DNA from: CBDFGK01 sp965247075
GTDB taxonomy: Bacteria > Pseudomonadota > Gammaproteobacteria > Pseudomonadales > Halieaceae
DNA length: 64,000 bases
Direction of reading: 5' to 3'
Assembly: GCA_965247075.1 (NCBI GenBank)
Contig: CBDFGK010000002.1
Location: forward strand, 930,001-994,000
The notes under the pieces were generated by a model that made no database searches, was not told where the DNA came from, and saw only the letters and a program-made list of their open reading frames with translations. Shown one piece after another: positions 1 through 8,600 of the stretch (position 1 is its first letter; the number at the start of each line of letters is the position of its first letter). Position numbers and translations under genes: made by a program.

Positions 1-507
1 GTCGACAAGATCCCCGCCCTGCGCCCTGCCTTTGCCAAAGATGGCACGATTACCGCAGCCAACGCCAGTTCCATTTCCGATGGCGCCAGCGCCCTGCTGC
101 TGCTGTCGGAGCATGAAGCAACTGCCCGCGGCCTGACACCCATGGCGCGCATCGTCGCTCATTCGCGCAATTCCCTGGCGCCTGAAGATTTCACCATAGC
201 ACCCATTGGCGCCATCGAGAAAGTGCTGGAAAAAGCCGGCTGGGACAGCAGCGATGTCGATTTATATGAAATCAACGAAGCCTTTGCCATGGTCACTATG
301 CTGGCCATCCAGGACCTGGGACTCGATGCCGCCAAGGTAAACATACACGGCGGCGCCTGTGCGCAAGGCCACCCCATAGGCTCTACCGGTGCCCGTATTA
401 TTGTCAGCCTGATGTACGCCCTGCAGCACTACGGCAAACAAAAAGGCGTTGCAGCACTGTGTATCGGCGGTGGTGAAGCAACCGCTGTAGCTATTGAATT
501 ATTGTGA
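1..507 (+). CDS. Acetyl-CoA C-acyltransferase (thiolase), 3' part only
   Basis: This is the C-terminal 168 codons of a thiolase; the reading frame is open from the first base, so the start lies outside the window. Thiolases cleave or form the C-C bond of 3-ketoacyl-CoA using two active-site cysteines. The visible part carries the NEAFA motif, the GGACAQGHPIGSTGAR block with the catalytic His, and the closing CIGGGEATAV block with the second catalytic Cys. The nucleophilic Cys of the N-terminal half is not in the window. It ends 9 bp before the ribB start on the same strand, so the two could be co-transcribed. Whether it is biosynthetic or beta-oxidation type cannot be told from this half. Confidence 0.93.
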   Translation, partial: VDKIPALRPAFAKDGTITAANASSISDGASALLLLSEHEATARGLTPMARIVAHSRNSLAPEDFTIAPIGAIEKVLEKAGWDSSDVDLYEINEAFAMVTMLAIQDLGLDAAKVNIHGGACAQGHPIGSTGARIIVSLMYALQHYGKQKGVAALCIGGGEATAVAIELL

Positions 508-516
508 GTTAACACC

Positions 517-1632
517 ATGGCGCTCAACAGCACAGCAGAAATAATCGATGACATTCGCAAGGGCAAGATGGTTATCCTCATGGATGATGAATATCGCGAG
601 AACGAGGGCGATCTCATTATCGCCGCCGAAGCGGTAACGGCTGAGACCATCACCTTCTTCGCCAGTGAGGCCTGCGGCCTGATTTGTCTACCGCTGTTGC
701 CTGCACAAGCCCAGCGACTGAACCTGCCGTTGATGGTGCGTGACAATCGCTCTCAGCATGAGACCAACTTTACCGTTTCGATCGATGCCGCCAGCCGAGT
801 AGGCCCGGGTATCAGCTCTGCCCAGCGGGCACAGACGGTGGCAGCCGCGGTAGCGGCGGATGCCGTACCCGAGGACATCATGCAACCGGGGCACATCTTC
901 CCACTGGTCGCCAATCCCGGTGGGGTACTGCGCCGAGCCGGCCACACTGAGGCCGGCACCGACCTGGCCCGCATGGCCGGGTTCACGCCCGCCGCCCTCA
1001 TTGTGGAAATTATGAACGAAGACGGCACCATGGCACGGCGCCCGGAACTGGAAGCATTCGGCCAGAAACACGACCTGAAAATCGGCACCATTGCCGACCT
1101 GATAGCCTATCGCGCCATGCACGAACAGTCGGTAGAACACAAAGACCGCAAAACCATCGACACCGAGTTCGGTGAATTTGAACTGCACACCTTTCTCGAC
1201 CTAGTGGACGGCAATTTGCACTACGCCCTGGTCAAAGGCGAGGTCCACGAAGATCAGCCCCTGTTAGTGCGGGTACAAACCCTCAATACCCTGCGCGATG
1301 TGCTGGGTACACGCCTGCCGGAAGAAAAGCCCGGTTGGTCTTACCGCCGCGCCATGGCGCGCATTGCCGAGGAAGGTAGCGGTGTGATGGTGGTTATTTC
1401 CCAGCCGGAAAGCACTGCACAATTACTGGAAGAAATCATACTATTTCCCAGCGTGCCGCAGACGGTGAGCGCAGCCGGCGAAGACGGCACCCACATCTAC
1501 CGACTGATAGGCACCGGCTCACAAATACTCAAGCAGTTGGGGGTGGGAAAAATGCGCGCCCTGTCGGCCCCTACCCGCTTTAATGCCATCTCGGGGTTTC
1601 ACCTGGAAGTGACGGAATTCGTCGAGGCCTGA
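517..1632 (+). CDS. ribB: 3,4-dihydroxy-2-butanone-4-phosphate synthase with degenerate GTP cyclohydrolase II domain
   Basis: The 371-residue protein makes the four-carbon precursor of riboflavin from ribulose 5-phosphate. Residues about 1-205 are a full RibB domain with the acidic loop DDEYRENEGDLI and the HTEAGTDLARMAG substrate-binding block. Residues about 210-371 align with GTP cyclohydrolase II (RibA), but the three zinc-binding cysteines and the HRQEGRN-type catalytic segment are absent. This region reads VLGTRLPEEKPGWSYRRAMARIAEEGSGVMV in outline, with no Cys. RibBA-like proteins with an inactive second domain are known in proteobacteria, so a separate ribA is expected elsewhere. The start is the ATG just after the thiolase stop. 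Confidence 0.92.
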   Translation: MALNSTAEIIDDIRKGKMVILMDDEYRENEGDLIIAAEAVTAETITFFASEACGLICLPLLPAQAQRLNLPLMVRDNRSQHETNFTVSIDAASRVGPGISSAQRAQTVAAAVAADAVPEDIMQPGHIFPLVANPGGVLRRAGHTEAGTDLARMAGFTPAALIVEIMNEDGTMARRPELEAFGQKHDLKIGTIADLIAYRAMHEQSVEHKDRKTIDTEFGEFELHTFLDLVDGNLHYALVKGEVHEDQPLLVRVQTLNTLRDVLGTRLPEEKPGWSYRRAMARIAEEGSGVMVVISQPESTAQLLEEIILFPSVPQTVSAAGEDGTHIYRLIGTGSQILKQLGVGKMRALSAPTRFNAISGFHLEVTEFVEA

Positions 1633-1640
1633 AAAGAACC

Positions 1641-1666
1641 GGGGTCAGAGTCTGGACTCTGACCCC
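1641..1666. repeat. Perfect 26-bp palindrome (GGGGTCAGAGTC hairpin)
   Basis: Two 12-base arms, GGGGTCAGAGTC at 1641-1652 and its exact complement at 1655-1666, are separated by 2 bases. It starts 8 bp after the ribB stop and ends 7 bp before the tRNA 3' end on the other strand. It could therefore terminate both transcripts, although there is no T tract. The same motif type flanks REP-associated tyrosine transposases in many gammaproteobacteria, so it may instead be a dispersed REP-like element (family knowledge, not testable here). Confidence 0.6.
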
Positions 1667-1673
1667 ATATCAA

Positions 1674-1747
1674 TGGAGCGGGTGAGGAGAATCGAACTCC
1701 CGTGTGCAGCTTGGGAAGCTGCCGTTCTGCCATTGAACTACACCCGC
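1674..1747 (-). tRNA. tRNA-Gly (anticodon CCC)
   Basis: Read on the minus strand, the segment folds into a complete cloverleaf. It has a 7-bp acceptor stem GCGGGTG/CACCCGC, a D arm GTTC/GAAC, a 5-bp anticodon stem GCAGC/GCTGC with loop TTCCCAA (anticodon CCC, plus-strand 1713-1715), a 4-base variable loop and a T arm with loop TTCGATT. The discriminator is T and a CCA end is encoded. It closely resembles Escherichia coli glyU. It lies between the ribB palindrome and a transposase scrap, the usual border of an accessory region. Confidence 0.96.
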
Positions 1748-1826
1748 AGTGATCAAGCCCCGTTATTGTAGCCGATTCAGGTATTAGAGCCTACCGGTAG
1801 CCTCTTCCAATACGAAATGATACTGA

Positions 1827-2174
1827 CATAGCCTGATTTCTGTTCATGATGGAGAGCGCTATGAGTTTATTTGTCGCAGCCTGATTCGGTTTCGCTATCA
1901 TCAGCTATCCAGGCCGGACAAGGGCTTGCTGCTGAGCTTTATGACCCATGTCAGCGGCTATTCGAGGGTTCAGGTCAAGCGTCTGGTCAAGGCCTGGCTT
2001 GAGCACGGCAAGCTACGACCTCGCTCCAGTGCAGGCAATGGGTTTGCCCGCCAGTACACCGATGCGGATCAACGCCTGACGGCATTCTGGATATTGCCCA
2101 TGCGGCCGCCCAGGGCTCTGTTGCTGGAAGAGCTTCAACCCTTTCTGGAAGATATGGCGAGAAGCCATGAATGA
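1827..2174 (+). pseudogene. N-terminal fragment of an integrase-type transposase
   Basis: The frame is open from 1827, just after a TGA, to a stop at 2172-2174, with no convincing start codon. It contains the segment FRYHQLSRPDKGLLLSFM, then SGYSRVQVKRLVKAWLEHGKL and FARQYTDADQRL, which look like the helix-turn-helix N-terminus of integrase-core transposases. After ADQRL the sequence loses resemblance to that family, and the DDE catalytic core is missing. It is therefore a decayed remnant, about 116 codons of a protein normally near 350-400 residues. It sits directly downstream of tRNA-Gly. The family assignment is by memory of the N-terminal pattern only. Confidence 0.55.
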
Positions 2175-2185
2175 GGTGAGAGCAG

Positions 2186-3371
2186 TTAAAAGACTATCTC
2201 GCCCTCTATGTAGATGCGGTGGTCAGCGGTGATCTGGCCTGCTTCGCGCTCGGCGACAAGTTTCAGATCAAACCACTTGCTGCGCTGCCACTGCAGGCCC
2301 AGGCGGTAGGTGTCACCGGTGGCGCCGAAGCTGAATTCAGTGTAGGGCGTCACGAGGCCGGGCATCGCAGAGACATCCATGCCGTAATCCAAACGGAGGT
2401 CCAGGTTCGGGGTGTAGTTGTTGCCATCAGTACCGCCCTGAGCCTCCAGGCCATCATCCAGCCCTTGCTGCCAGAGTCGTTCTACACCGCTGGCGGTCAC
2501 TCCATAACCGGGTGTCAGGCTGAATGACAGGCCGCGCCCGTTCGCGGCGGGGTTGTATGTGATCAGCCCGCTGAGCCCCCATTCCTCGGTATCACCCTTG
2601 CCGCCTACCAGCGCCCGTGCCTTGCCTTCTATCACCAGGCCCCCGCTATGGTTCGCATAGCGCAGGCCGCCACCCAGCTCCGCACCGGCACCGGTCTCGC
2701 CGTCGCCGCCGTCATAGCGCAGGCCGGCTTCCAGGCTGGTTTCCAATCGTGCGCCGCTATCCAGGCTGTGGCCGCGAATCGCTTCCAGGGTCATGCGCAT
2801 TCGGTGGGCTTGCTGAGTGATTGCGGTTATCTCTTCGCTTGCATCCACTTCCAGTTGGGTACTCAATGCCTCGGTTTTGAGCAGCACGGTGGTGGTGCCG
2901 GTTGCCATCAACACACCATTGGCACCCAGCCCCAGGGTTTGCATGCTCAGGTCGCTTGAGGGGATATCCGCTTGCGCCCCGTCTGCACTGATCTCCAGTT
3001 CGCCCTCGCCGTAGCCGAGGGTTGCCCAGAAGTCCAGACCCCCTGCTGACCAGCCCAGGTACGGATGAACAGGTCGCCACTCCAACGCACCCCGTCAGCA
3101 CCTTTCAGGTCGCGGTAGTCGCCCGCACCCCACAGGGTCAGTTGGGTGCCGTCTGCTGCGCCTGCGCCGGTTGCGCTCAGCGGCAGGACAAAATTGGAAT
3201 TGTTGAGGAGCCGCTTCAGGTCAAACCGGTCATCGGCGACGGTGCTGCCCTGGGATTGGCGATTTCCGCCAGGCTGGAAGCACCGCCGAGGCTGGCACTG
3301 CTACCCGTTCTTGAGGGCAGCCGTGCCTGCTCAATGCGCCGCGTTATGGCACTGACATTCCGGTCCGCTAT
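2186..3371 (-). pseudogene. Broken 3' copy of the giant autotransporter gene
   Basis: This minus-strand stretch repeats the last part of the giant gene at 5618-15976 with high nucleotide identity. It runs from the linker NVSAITRR through the barrel to the terminal EGEIVF. Compared with the intact copy, it lacks 142 bp between two TGAACA hexamers (6498-6503 and 6640-6645 in the intact gene), joined here near 3077-3082. The deletion is not a multiple of three and breaks the frame. What remains open is a 299-codon piece holding most of the beta-barrel. Homology to the giant gene stops near 3371, just past the stop of the coiled-coil gene. There is no signal peptide or promoter, so it is almost certainly not expressed as a working protein. 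Confidence 0.85.
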
Positions 3372-3388
3372 AATGAATGCTGGAGATG

Positions 3389-3886
3389 TCAGCCACGCAG
3401 AGAGTCTATCTTGCCGTCCAGAGTAGCGAACCTGGTGTCTTGAGCAGTGAACCTGGTATCTTGAGCAGTGAACCTGGTATTAATTTCGCCACGCAGGGTG
3501 TCGAATCCTGCGTTTATGTCAGTGCGCAAGGTGTCTATCTTGCCGTCCAGAGTAGCAAACCTGGCGTCTTGAGTAGCGAACCTGGTATTCATGTCAGTGC
3601 GCAAGGTGTCTATCTTGCCGTCCAGAGTAGCGAACCCGGTGTCTATCTTGGCATCCAGAGTAGCGAACCCGGTGTCTATCTTGGCGTCCAGAGTAGCGAA
3701 CCTGGCGTCTTGAGTAGCGAACCTGGTATTCATGTCACCGCGCAGGCCACCCATTTCACCGCGCAGGCCACCCATTTCACCGCGCAGGCCACCTATTTCA
3801 CCGCGCAGCGAATACATCATTCGCCAGTTGGCGAGGATGATCATTACGCCCATTCCAAGCAAGGCAATTATTTCATTGAGTATCAT
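3389..3886 (-). CDS. Small membrane-anchored coiled-coil repeat protein (165 aa)
   Basis: The function is unknown. Residues about 1-25 (MILNEIIALLGMGVMIILANW) form one hydrophobic segment. The rest is a long predicted coiled coil built of heptads GEMGGLR (21-bp DNA repeats near 3735-3810) and 11-residue units of the type TRFATQDARFATLDGKIDTLR (33-bp DNA repeats across 3415-3730). The start ATG at 3886 is preceded by a good AGGAGA ribosome-binding site. The N-terminus matches the six array genes at 16.4-19.5 kb in pattern (E-I-x-LGM, IA-W-M, SLR), so this is a seventh, longer member of the same family. It ends 17 bp before the broken autotransporter copy, on the same strand. The repeats are in frame, so copy changes would alter coil length without breaking the gene. 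Confidence 0.75.
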   Translation of the reverse strand: MILNEIIALLGMGVMIILANWRMMYSLRGEIGGLRGEMGGLRGEMGGLRGDMNTRFATQDARFATLDAKIDTGFATLDAKIDTGFATLDGKIDTLRTDMNTRFATQDARFATLDGKIDTLRTDINAGFDTLRGEINTRFTAQDTRFTAQDTRFATLDGKIDSLRG

Positions 3887-4089
3887 GGCTCAGTGTCTCC
3901 TGTGTGATTTATATAGCACTGGTCCAACTATATAAAGGTGGAGAAACGCCTGTATACGGAGAACGGCTGGTTCCTCTGTGAGCATCATCGCATTTCTTAC
4001 TAAGAAGTTCACCCTTTGTGTGGCGCCACCACGTTATTATACGCGGCTGCGCCGCTCTTTCATCCCCGCCTGCGGCGAGGATGACAGGG
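3887..4089. other. Non-coding stretch upstream of the coiled-coil gene
   Basis: No gene is supported here. The first 60 bases, read on the minus strand, should hold the promoter of the coiled-coil gene and are AT-rich (TATATAG-like boxes). Near 4043-4055 there is a short GCGGC/GCCGC hairpin. At 4062-4082 a near-perfect hairpin of the CCCCGCC-TGC-GGCG type matches the one found after the giant gene at 5592-5608, which suggests that this was once the downstream flank of another autotransporter copy. Confidence 0.5.
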
Positions 4090-4113
4090 TTAAAAGGCTA
4101 TCTCGCCCTCTAG
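4090..4113 (-). pseudogene. Last eight codons of a third autotransporter copy
   Basis: On the minus strand this reads CTAGAGGGCGAGATAGCC then TTTTAA, that is L-E-G-E-I-A-F-stop. This is the same ending as the giant gene (L-E-G-E-I-V-F) and the broken copy (I-E-G-E-I-V-F). The downstream flank (GGATGACAGGGT and the hairpin) is also shared with the giant gene. Everything upstream has been replaced by the IS1182-like element, which begins exactly at the CTAG. It marks a third, almost wholly lost copy. Confidence 0.65.
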
Positions 4114-4965
4114 CAGTCTGTCGGACTTGCGCCTGACAAGCACCTTTTTAAATGATTGTGTTTCCAGGCATGCTTCCTGGCCGTTGACGACCTCCAGAAT
4201 AGCCTGTTCGGCATCATGCAAGTTGCCTTTCGGCCTGTGTGTGTCGATTGAAATGGCAAGTGACCCTCACAGCGCCATTCTCAGCACATTCATGCGCTTC
4301 ACATTCCACGCCAGGGTCGCTAACGTCCATTCGCCCGCCACCTTGTCCAAGCCTCGCATCGAGAACTGCCGCAACCCCATCACTTGTTTGATGATGCCGA
4401 ACACCGGTTCCACGGTTTGCTTTCTCAATGCGTATAAGGCTCGCCCTGATTCGCTCGTCAGTCGGTGTTTCATCAGCGCCACCGGATCTTCCGTTATCGG
4501 TGTCGGGCTGTCAGGGGCAAATCGGTCCAACACGGACCGGTGGTGTTGATCTCGTGCCACTGCCAGTGAGGGCTGGATGTTGCCCCCTAAACACGCCGTT
4601 ACATTCGCCTCGCTAAAATACCCTGTATCCGCTAGCAGGTCTGTCACCGTGCCCAACGCTTCGGGCAGAGAGCATAGCTTGGTCAGGGCCGGCACTATCT
4701 GTTGTTTGTCGTTCGTCGCTTGTGTCAGGTGTGAGCTGACAACAAGCATCGTATCAGTGTCCACACTGGCCTGTGCGTTGTAGCACTGATCGAAGCCGCC
4801 GCCTGATACCGGCATAATACGCGATTCTTCATCGGTCAAATTTACCTGGTCATTATCCCGAGGGCCGGGAATCGGTGGTTTAGGCTCCCGACCCCGGGGC
4901 TTTTTCCCCGTGTCCCTCTGAGCCTGCCGTTTGGCTTGTTTTTGTTGGTATTCGGCCGGCGGCAA
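4114..4965 (-). mobile_element. IS1182-like element, one end and 3' part
   Basis: The left border is CAGTCTGTCGGACTTGCG directly after a CTAG, which fits the CTAG-palindrome target preference and AAGTCCGACAGACTG terminal inverted repeat that I associate with this IS group. The element holds the 3' two-thirds of a DDE transposase gene on the minus strand and is cut near 4960, where another transposase fragment begins in the opposite orientation. The second terminal repeat is missing, so it cannot move on its own. Confidence 0.55.
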
Positions 4966-4980
4966 GGTGGACAAGGGCAA
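4267..4980 (-). pseudogene. IS1182-family DDE transposase, 5'-truncated
   Basis: The 237 open codons cover the C-terminal half of an IS1182-type transposase. They include the region PRDNDQVNLTDEESRIM, the motif GFDQCYNAQASVDTDTML with a catalytic Asp, LLADTGYFSEANV, and the C-terminal EPVFGIIKQVMGLRQFSMRG with the catalytic Glu. Full members are about 450-500 residues and carry an N-terminal DUF772-type region that is absent here. The first codons (MPLSTLPPAEYQ) come partly from the junction with the neighbouring fragment, so the annotated start is artificial. Remnant, not functional. Confidence 0.75.
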
Positions 4981-5484
4981 CTCGACGCAGTTCCGGCGCG
5001 CCTTGCAGCAACTGGGCGTGGAGATGATCGCGGCCTACTCGCCGCAAGCCCGAGGGCGCTCCGAGCGGGCCTTTAGCACCCACCAGAACCGCTTGGTCAA
5101 AGAACTGGCCGCCGCTGGCATCACCGATATGGCTGCCGCCAATGAGTATCTCCAGCAGGTGTATTTGCCCGCCTTCAACGAAGAGTTTGAGCAACCGCCG
5201 CGGGAAGTTGGCTCAGCCTTTGTGCCGGTGCCGGAGGGAGCGCAGTTGGACAACATTTTCTGCGAACACTACGAGCGCCGGGTACGCAAGGACAACTGCA
5301 TTGAGTTCGAGGGCCGGACCCTGCAGATACCGGCAGACCGCCACCGTTACCACTACATCAAAGCTAAAGTGAAGGTGTTACGGCACACCGATGGCGCCTT
5401 GTCTTTGTGGCACGGCCCCCGAAAACTGGCCTGTATGACGCGGCCGGCCAGCTCATCCAGACTGACTTACCGGTGGCTGCTTGA
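4955..5484 (+). pseudogene. ISNCY/IS1202-like transposase, C-terminal fragment with frameshift
   Basis: From the junction near 4960 the plus strand encodes the end of an integrase catalytic core: DKGNSTQFRRALQQLGVEM, AYSPQARGRSERAFSTHQNR, and then the C-terminal domain with GRTLQIPADRHRYHYIKAKV. The frame shifts near 5418-5431, in a CCCCCG run. In the next frame the natural ending YDAAGQLIQTDLPVAA-stop follows and finishes at 5484. The N-terminal HTH and the first catalytic Asp residues are missing. Without correction the frame runs on to 5563. This matches the usual ISNCY (IS1202-type) transposase C-terminus. Confidence 0.7.
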
Positions 5485-5591
5485 TGTCCGCTGCGCCATC
5501 AATAACGGGGGCCTCAGCAAGGCTTCCCGACATCGCCAAAAGCGGACAACTCATGTGTTCTAAAACCGGACATTTCTATTTGTTGCTAACA
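5485..5591 (+). mobile_element. Right end of the ISNCY/IS1202-like element
   Basis: This roughly 107-bp non-coding tail begins TGTCCGCTGCGCC right after the transposase stop and ends CGGACATTTCTATTTGTTGC plus TAACA. A copy about 90 percent identical is found at 17928-18034 inside the coiled-coil gene array, which defines the outer boundary at TAACA. The GCGGACA and CCGGACA motifs resemble the terminal motifs of this IS group. Confidence 0.65.
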
Positions 5592-5608
5592 CCCCGCCTG
5601 CGGCGGGG
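5592..5608 (-). terminator. GC-rich hairpin after the giant gene
   Basis: CCCCGCC and GGCGGGG form a perfect 7-bp stem with a TGC loop, 9 bases downstream of the giant gene stop (minus strand). There is no clear T run behind it on that strand, so it may be a REP-like mRNA-stabilising hairpin rather than a classical terminator. The same hairpin, with one mismatch, follows the third-copy remnant at 4062-4082. Confidence 0.45.
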
Positions 5609-5617
5609 ATGACAGGG

Positions 5618-8600
5618 TCAGAAGACTATCTCGCCCTCTAGGTAGATGCGGTGGTCAGCGGTAATCTGGCCTGCTTTACGCTCGGCGACAAGTTTCAGAT
5701 CAAACCACTTGCTGCGCTGCCACTGCAGGCCCAGGCGGTAGGTGTCACCGGTGGCGCCGAAACTGAATTCAGTGTAGGGCGTTACGAGGCCGGGCATTGC
5801 AGAGACATCCATGCCGTAATCCAAACGGAGGTTCAGGTTCGGGGTGTAGTTGTAGCCATCATTACCGCCCTGAGCCTCCAGGCCATCATCCAGCCCTTGT
5901 TGCCAGAGTCGTTCTACACCGCTGGTGGTCGCCCCATAACTGGGCGTCAGGCTGAATGACAGGCCGCGCCCGTTCGCGGCGGGGTTGTATGTGATCAGCC
6001 CGCTGAGCCCCCATTCCTCGGTATCACCCTTGCCGCCGACCAGCGCCCGTGCCTTGCCTTCTATCACCAGGCCCCCGCTATGGCTCGCATAGCGCAGGCC
6101 GCCACCCAACTCCGCGCCGGCACCCGTCGTGCCGTCGCCGCCGTCATAGCGCAGGCCGGCTTCCAGGCTGGTTTCCAAGCGTGCGCCACTTTCCAGGCTG
6201 AAACCGCGAATCGCTTCCAGGGTCATGCGCGCACGGTGGGCTTGCTGAGTGATTGCGGTTATCCCTTCGCTTGCATCCACTTCCAGTTGGGTACTCAAAA
6301 TCTCAGTTTTGAGCAGCAGGGTGGTGGTGCCGGTTTCCATCAACACACCATTAGCGCCCAGCCCCAGGGTCTGCATGCTCAGGTCGCTTGAGGGGATATC
6401 TGTCTGCGCCCCGTCTGCACTGATCTCCAGTTCGCCCTCGCCGTAGCCGAGGGTTGCCCAGAAGTCCAGGCCCCCTGCTGTCCAGCCCAGGTAAGGATGA
6501 ACACTGGTGATATCCAGGTCATAGTTGCCGCCGGCTGCCGGGCCGGGGGTCGTGTAGTCCAGCTCCACCTGGCTTTTGGAGACGGACACACCCAGGATGG
6601 TGCGCTCATTCAAATGTGCATCCAGACCCAGTTGCAGGCTGAACAGGTCGCCACTCCAACGCACCCCATCAGCACCTTTCAGGTCGCGGTAGTCGCCCGC
6701 ACCCCAAAGGGTCAGTTGGGTGCCGCCGTCTGCTGCGCCTGCGTCGGTTGCGCTCAGCGGCAGGACAAAATTGGAACTGCTCATGAGCCGCTGCAGGTCA
6801 AACTGGCCATCGGCGACGGTGCCTCCCTGGGATTTGGCGATTTCCGCCAGGCTGGAAGCACCGCCGAGGCTGGCGCTGCTACCCACTCTTGAGGGCAGCC
6901 GTGCCTGCTCAAGACGCCGCGTTATGGCACTGACATTCTGGTCAGCTATGTCGCGCGCCACTTCGGGCAGAATCGCCTCATTAAGCGCTGTAAGGTCGCG
7001 TGCTGCGACGACGCGGACGATGCGGGTGACCGTCACGGCGGCATTGTCAGCGGCATCGGATACATCATAGGTGACGGTGTATGCCCCGATAGTGTCGGTA
7101 TCCACCGTGTCGCCGCCAACGATGATGCCGGCACTGAGCTCGCCATCCCGATCATCACTTGCCGTGGCGCCCGGGTCGGTGTAGGTGGCGCCTTGATTGA
7201 CATCAAGGGGGCTGTCTCCGAGGAGGGTAATCACCGGGGCCACTGTGTCCAGTGGCCTGGTCACGGTGATGATTACCGTGGCGGTGTTGCTGGCCGGGGA
7301 ATCGGCATCATCGGTGACGGTCAGGGTGAAGACCAATTCCCCGGCGGCATCCGGCGCGGTAAAGGTCGGGCGGGCGGCAGTGGGGTCGCTCAAGGTGACC
7401 TCCGTGCCGCTGTCCTGCGTCCAGGCATACCTCGCGATAGTTCCATCGGGGTCGCTGCTCATAGAGCCGTCCAGCGTCACTTCCACGCCGGTCTCCACGC
7501 TTTGCGCGGGGCCGGCATCGGCAACCGGCAACCGGTTGGCCGGCACAGTCACGGTGATGACTACCGTGTCGGTGTGGCTGGCCGCAGGAGTGCCGGCATC
7601 GGTGACGGTCAGGGTGAAGGTATAAGTCCCTGCCGCAACAGGCGTGAAGGTCGGGCCGGCGGTGTCGGCACCGGTCACGGTGATTGGCGTGGCGGGCGCG
7701 CTGCCACCGGTCAAGGTATGCGTCCAGGCATACCTCGCGATAGTTCCATCGGGGTCGCTGCTCATAGAGCCGTCCAGCGTCACTTCCACGCCGGTCTCCA
7801 CGCTTTGCGCGGGGCCGGCTTCGGCAACCGGATTCCGGTTGGCCGGTGCCGGTGGCGGTGTCGATGCTACCGTCTCCGTGCCGCTCGCGCGCGCTTCTGC
7901 CGCGGGTCCGTCGTTGCCGGCGATGTCCATCACGCTATCTGCGGCAAGGGTCAGGCTGAAGTCTGCCATATTCGGGGTGAAGGTGATGGTATAGGCACGG
8001 TCGGAGCCGCTGTCGAGGGCTACGCTATTCACCGTGGCACCAGCGGCGGTGATGTCGGCGCTAACAAAGTCCACCGCTTCGGAGAAGATGATGGGGTGCG
8101 TCTGCTCCTTGTCAATCACTGCGGTAATGTCGCCGAATATCACCGTCGGCGCGGTGCGGTCCAGCGTTACTTGCAAAGAGGCGGGAGCAGACCTGGTACC
8201 ACCGATGGTCTGGCGGACGCGTAATTGATAGGTGGCATCGGCCAAGGAACCCAAATCAAAACTGGCGGTGAGGCTGGAGGCAAGTGGGTCGGTTGTTGGG
8301 TTAGTGCCGTCCGTGTAACTCCCGCCGCCGTTAGTAGAGTAATCCCAGGAATCAGGCGAATCAGTCTCCGTCTCGAAATCGCTCGCCAGTGGCACATTCA
8401 CCAAGCCATTGCTGGTGATGCCATCGCTGGCACTAGAGCCGGTGTCCATAGCCAGGGCGATGCCTGGCATCGGGGTCGCGCCCGCAGCAATCACGGTGGC
8501 GGTCGGCGCGCTGGTGGCGGTGTCGGCGGTGCCAACACCATCGGAATAAGAGACAACCACGCGCAGGGTGGCTCCGAGATCGGCAACCACCACATTGTAG

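Noticed and set aside
688..1188. 166-codon minus-strand frame over ribB
   Set aside because: It is a shadow of the ribB coding frame with no start signal and no recognisable family.
3415..3810. CRISPR-like direct repeats
   Set aside because: The repeats of 21 and 33 bp are contiguous, without spacers, and in frame. They encode coiled-coil heptads and hendecads, and no cas gene is near.
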